NCBI GenBank assembly: GCA_016190205.1
Contig: JACPQZ010000037.1
Coordinates: 1 to 6,655 of the forward strand
Source of the DNA: Candidatus Omnitrophota bacterium
GTDB lineage: Bacteria > Omnitrophota > JACPQZ01
Length of the DNA stretch: 6,655 nucleotides
Reading direction: 5' to 3'
This document shows, one piece after another, positions 6,061 to 6,655 of the stretch. The notes below the pieces were generated by a model. It did no database searches, was not told the origin of the DNA, and was given only the letters and a program-made list of their open reading frames with translations. How positions within the stretch are numbered: position 1 is the stretch's first letter; each line of letters opens with the position of its first letter. The translations under genes and the position numbers were made by a program.

Positions 6061-6630
6061 TTGAAGATCAAATTGCTGCACGCAGGGTTCTGGTACCTGG
6101 TCTCTGGTATCTATCTGGTATCTGGTTACTGGTTTCTGGTTACTCAAGTTGTCTGCTACGTTTCACGATTCACGAATCACGAATCACGAATCACGGGTGA
6201 CGATTCACGATTCACGAATCACGAATCACGAAAATGGCTTGCAGGGTTTTTATTGTTTGAGGTCCTCGTCGCCGTCGCGATAGTATCGGCCACCCTCGTC
6301 TTTATCACGCGCGGGTTTTCAACGAGCCTGCGCGCCATCCGTCTGTCGGACGGGTATCTGGCGGCGACGTGGCTCGCGGAAGAGAAGCTGGAGTCCTTGG
6401 CGCGCCGCTTTTCCGAAGACAATGACCCCTCCATCCTTTCTGACCGGGGGCATTTCCCGAGGCCTTATGACTCTTTTTCATGGAAGACAGACTCGGAAGA
6501 ACTCGAGGAACTCCCCCTGCGGACCGTGGAGCTCGTCGTGAACTGGGAGGAAGGCCGCCGGCGCGAGGAGATCAGGATGGACACGTATTTTTATCTGCCC
6601 GAGACGGCGAGGGAAAGGCTTGAGAAGTGA
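6061..6630 (+). CDS. gspI: Minor pseudopilin GspI with an inserted 53-codon repeat-derived leader
   Basis: As it stands the frame encodes 189 residues from TTG 6061. The real pseudopilin starts at Phe63: LAG^FLLFEVLVAVAIVSA with Glu+5 (Glu67), a hydrophobic helix, and the GspI-type LAEEKLESL segment near 104-112. GspI is a minor tip pseudopilin that complexes with GspJ and GspK. Residues 10-62 are translated from the right arm of repeat element B. They comprise a hydrophobic Trp/Tyr/Val-rich stretch (about 10-34), then twice the peptide SRFTNHESR (35-43, 49-57). No canonical start lies between 6076 and the cleavage site. Without residues 10-62 the protein would be MKIKLLHAG^FLLFE and 136 residues, normal for the family. 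Whether the 62-residue leader is tolerated, or gspI is effectively impaired, cannot be decided here. The stop overlaps the gspJ start. Confidence 0.85.
   Translation: MKIKLLHAGFWYLVSGIYLVSGYWFLVTQVVCYVSRFTNHESRITGDDSRFTNHESRKWLAGFLLFEVLVAVAIVSATLVFITRGFSTSLRAIRLSDGYLAATWLAEEKLESLARRFSEDNDPSILSDRGHFPRPYDSFSWKTDSEELEELPLRTVELVVNWEEGRRREEIRMDTYFYLPETARERLEK
6082..6089 (+). repeat. Left copy of 8-bp direct repeat GCAGGGTT flanking the insert in gspI
   Basis: GCAGGGTT encodes Ala-Gly-Phe at codons 8-10 of gspI and recurs at 6241-6248 in the same frame. The distance of 159 bp is exactly 53 codons. Heptad DNA starts at once after the GCAGGG (first CTGG at 6090). It looks like a target-site duplication. 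Confidence 0.65.
6088..6230. repeat. Repeat element B, right arm: heptad arrays inside gspI
   Basis: Seven TCTGGTA-type units come first (CTGG at 6090, 6097, 6104, 6115, 6122, 6129, 6136; one 11-base step). After a 24-base junction come ten units of the CACGAAT/CACGATT type in exact 7-base phase from 6164 to 6230. This is the inverted counterpart of the left arm at 5916-6021. The segment 6200-6224 equals 3724-3748 of element A. The arm lies wholly in the gspI frame and carries no stop codon in it. Confidence 0.88.
6241..6248 (+). repeat. Right copy of 8-bp direct repeat GCAGGGTT in gspI
   Basis: This second copy of the repeat at 6082-6089 encodes Ala61-Gly62-Phe63, the functional prepilin cleavage site. 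It is separated from the last heptad by 10 bases (6231-6240). Confidence 0.65.
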
Positions 6631-6655
6631 GCCGCAGGGGGTTTACGTTTCTCGA
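6627..6655 (+). CDS. gspJ: Minor pseudopilin GspJ, 5' end only (cut by window edge)
   Basis: Only the first 29 bases are present. GTG 6627 overlaps the gspI TGA by the classic 4-base GTGA, with AAGG (6615-6618) 8 bases upstream. The translation MSRRGFTFL is a prepilin leader: cleavage after Gly5, Phe+1, and the next codon starts GA, consistent with Glu+5. The name GspJ rests on this leader and on the G-H-I order; the globular domain is not visible. Confidence 0.75.

Noticed and set aside
5386-6147. A 253-codon open frame on the - strand covering gspH and the element B region
   Set aside because: It runs antisense to the clear GspH coding frame, and part of its length comes from heptad arrays that happen to lack stops. 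Its translation shows repeat-derived peptides and no domain.
6164-6230. CRISPR array
   Set aside because: The units are contiguous 7-bp tandem repeats without spacers, arranged as inverted arms, and no cas gene is present.
6234-6260. ATG 6234 as the start of gspI
   Set aside because: It is out of frame with the pseudopilin and ends after eight codons at TGA. A one-base error could make MA-x-G^FLLFE, but there is no ribosome-binding site, and TTG 6061 with the 8-bp duplication explains the data better.

Overview
The window is a chromosomal segment from a GC-rich, diderm (Gram-negative-type) bacterium. It reads left to right on the + strand, with no credible gene on the - strand. Pseudopilin genes and a GspE/GspF pair require an outer-membrane organism. 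The gene set, together with heptanucleotide intergenic arrays of a kind I associate with metagenome-derived Deltaproteobacteria, Nitrospirota or similar lineages, points that way, but the lineage is inference and no phylogenetic marker here settles it.

Layout: positions 1-203 are a gene-free, hairpin-rich, GC-rich leader. Then comes rarA (204-1526), a complete replication-associated AAA+ ATPase. A 118-bp spacer follows, and then a type II secretion (T2SS) / type IV pilus-like operon: a small excisionase/MerR-type HTH protein (1645-1848), gspE (1856-3568), gspF (3773-4984), gspG (4995-5426), gspH (5422-5910, with a non-canonical start), gspI (6061-6630), and the first 29 bases of gspJ (6627-6655, cut by the window edge). 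Together these encode the cytoplasmic motor ATPase (E), its inner-membrane platform (F), the major pseudopilin (G) and minor pseudopilins (H, I, J). These parts extend a periplasmic pseudopilus that pushes substrates through an outer-membrane secretin. The secretin gspD and gspC/K/L/M are not in the window.

The unusual part is two insert-like repeat elements in the operon. Element A (3579-3748) separates gspE from gspF. Element B (5916-6240) lies between gspH and the body of gspI. Both are nested inverted arrays of 7-bp units: outer arms of CGTGGAT/CGTGAAT-type heptads, with different inner heptads (GAAATCC in A, ACCAGAT in B). They share a perfect 32-bp repeat (3593-3624 = 5943-5974) and a perfect 25-bp repeat (3724-3748 = 6200-6224).

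The right arm of B lies inside the gspI reading frame. It is bracketed by an 8-bp direct repeat, GCAGGGTT (6082-6089 and 6241-6248), exactly 159 bp = 53 codons apart. Removing one copy and the intervening DNA restores a textbook prepilin leader (MKIKLLHAG^FLLFE) behind a good ribosome binding site. The simplest reading is that a heptad array was inserted in frame at the prepilin-peptidase cleavage codon of gspI. That leaves a 62-residue, partly hydrophobic leader and puts the gspI start codon in the loop of a very large potential hairpin.
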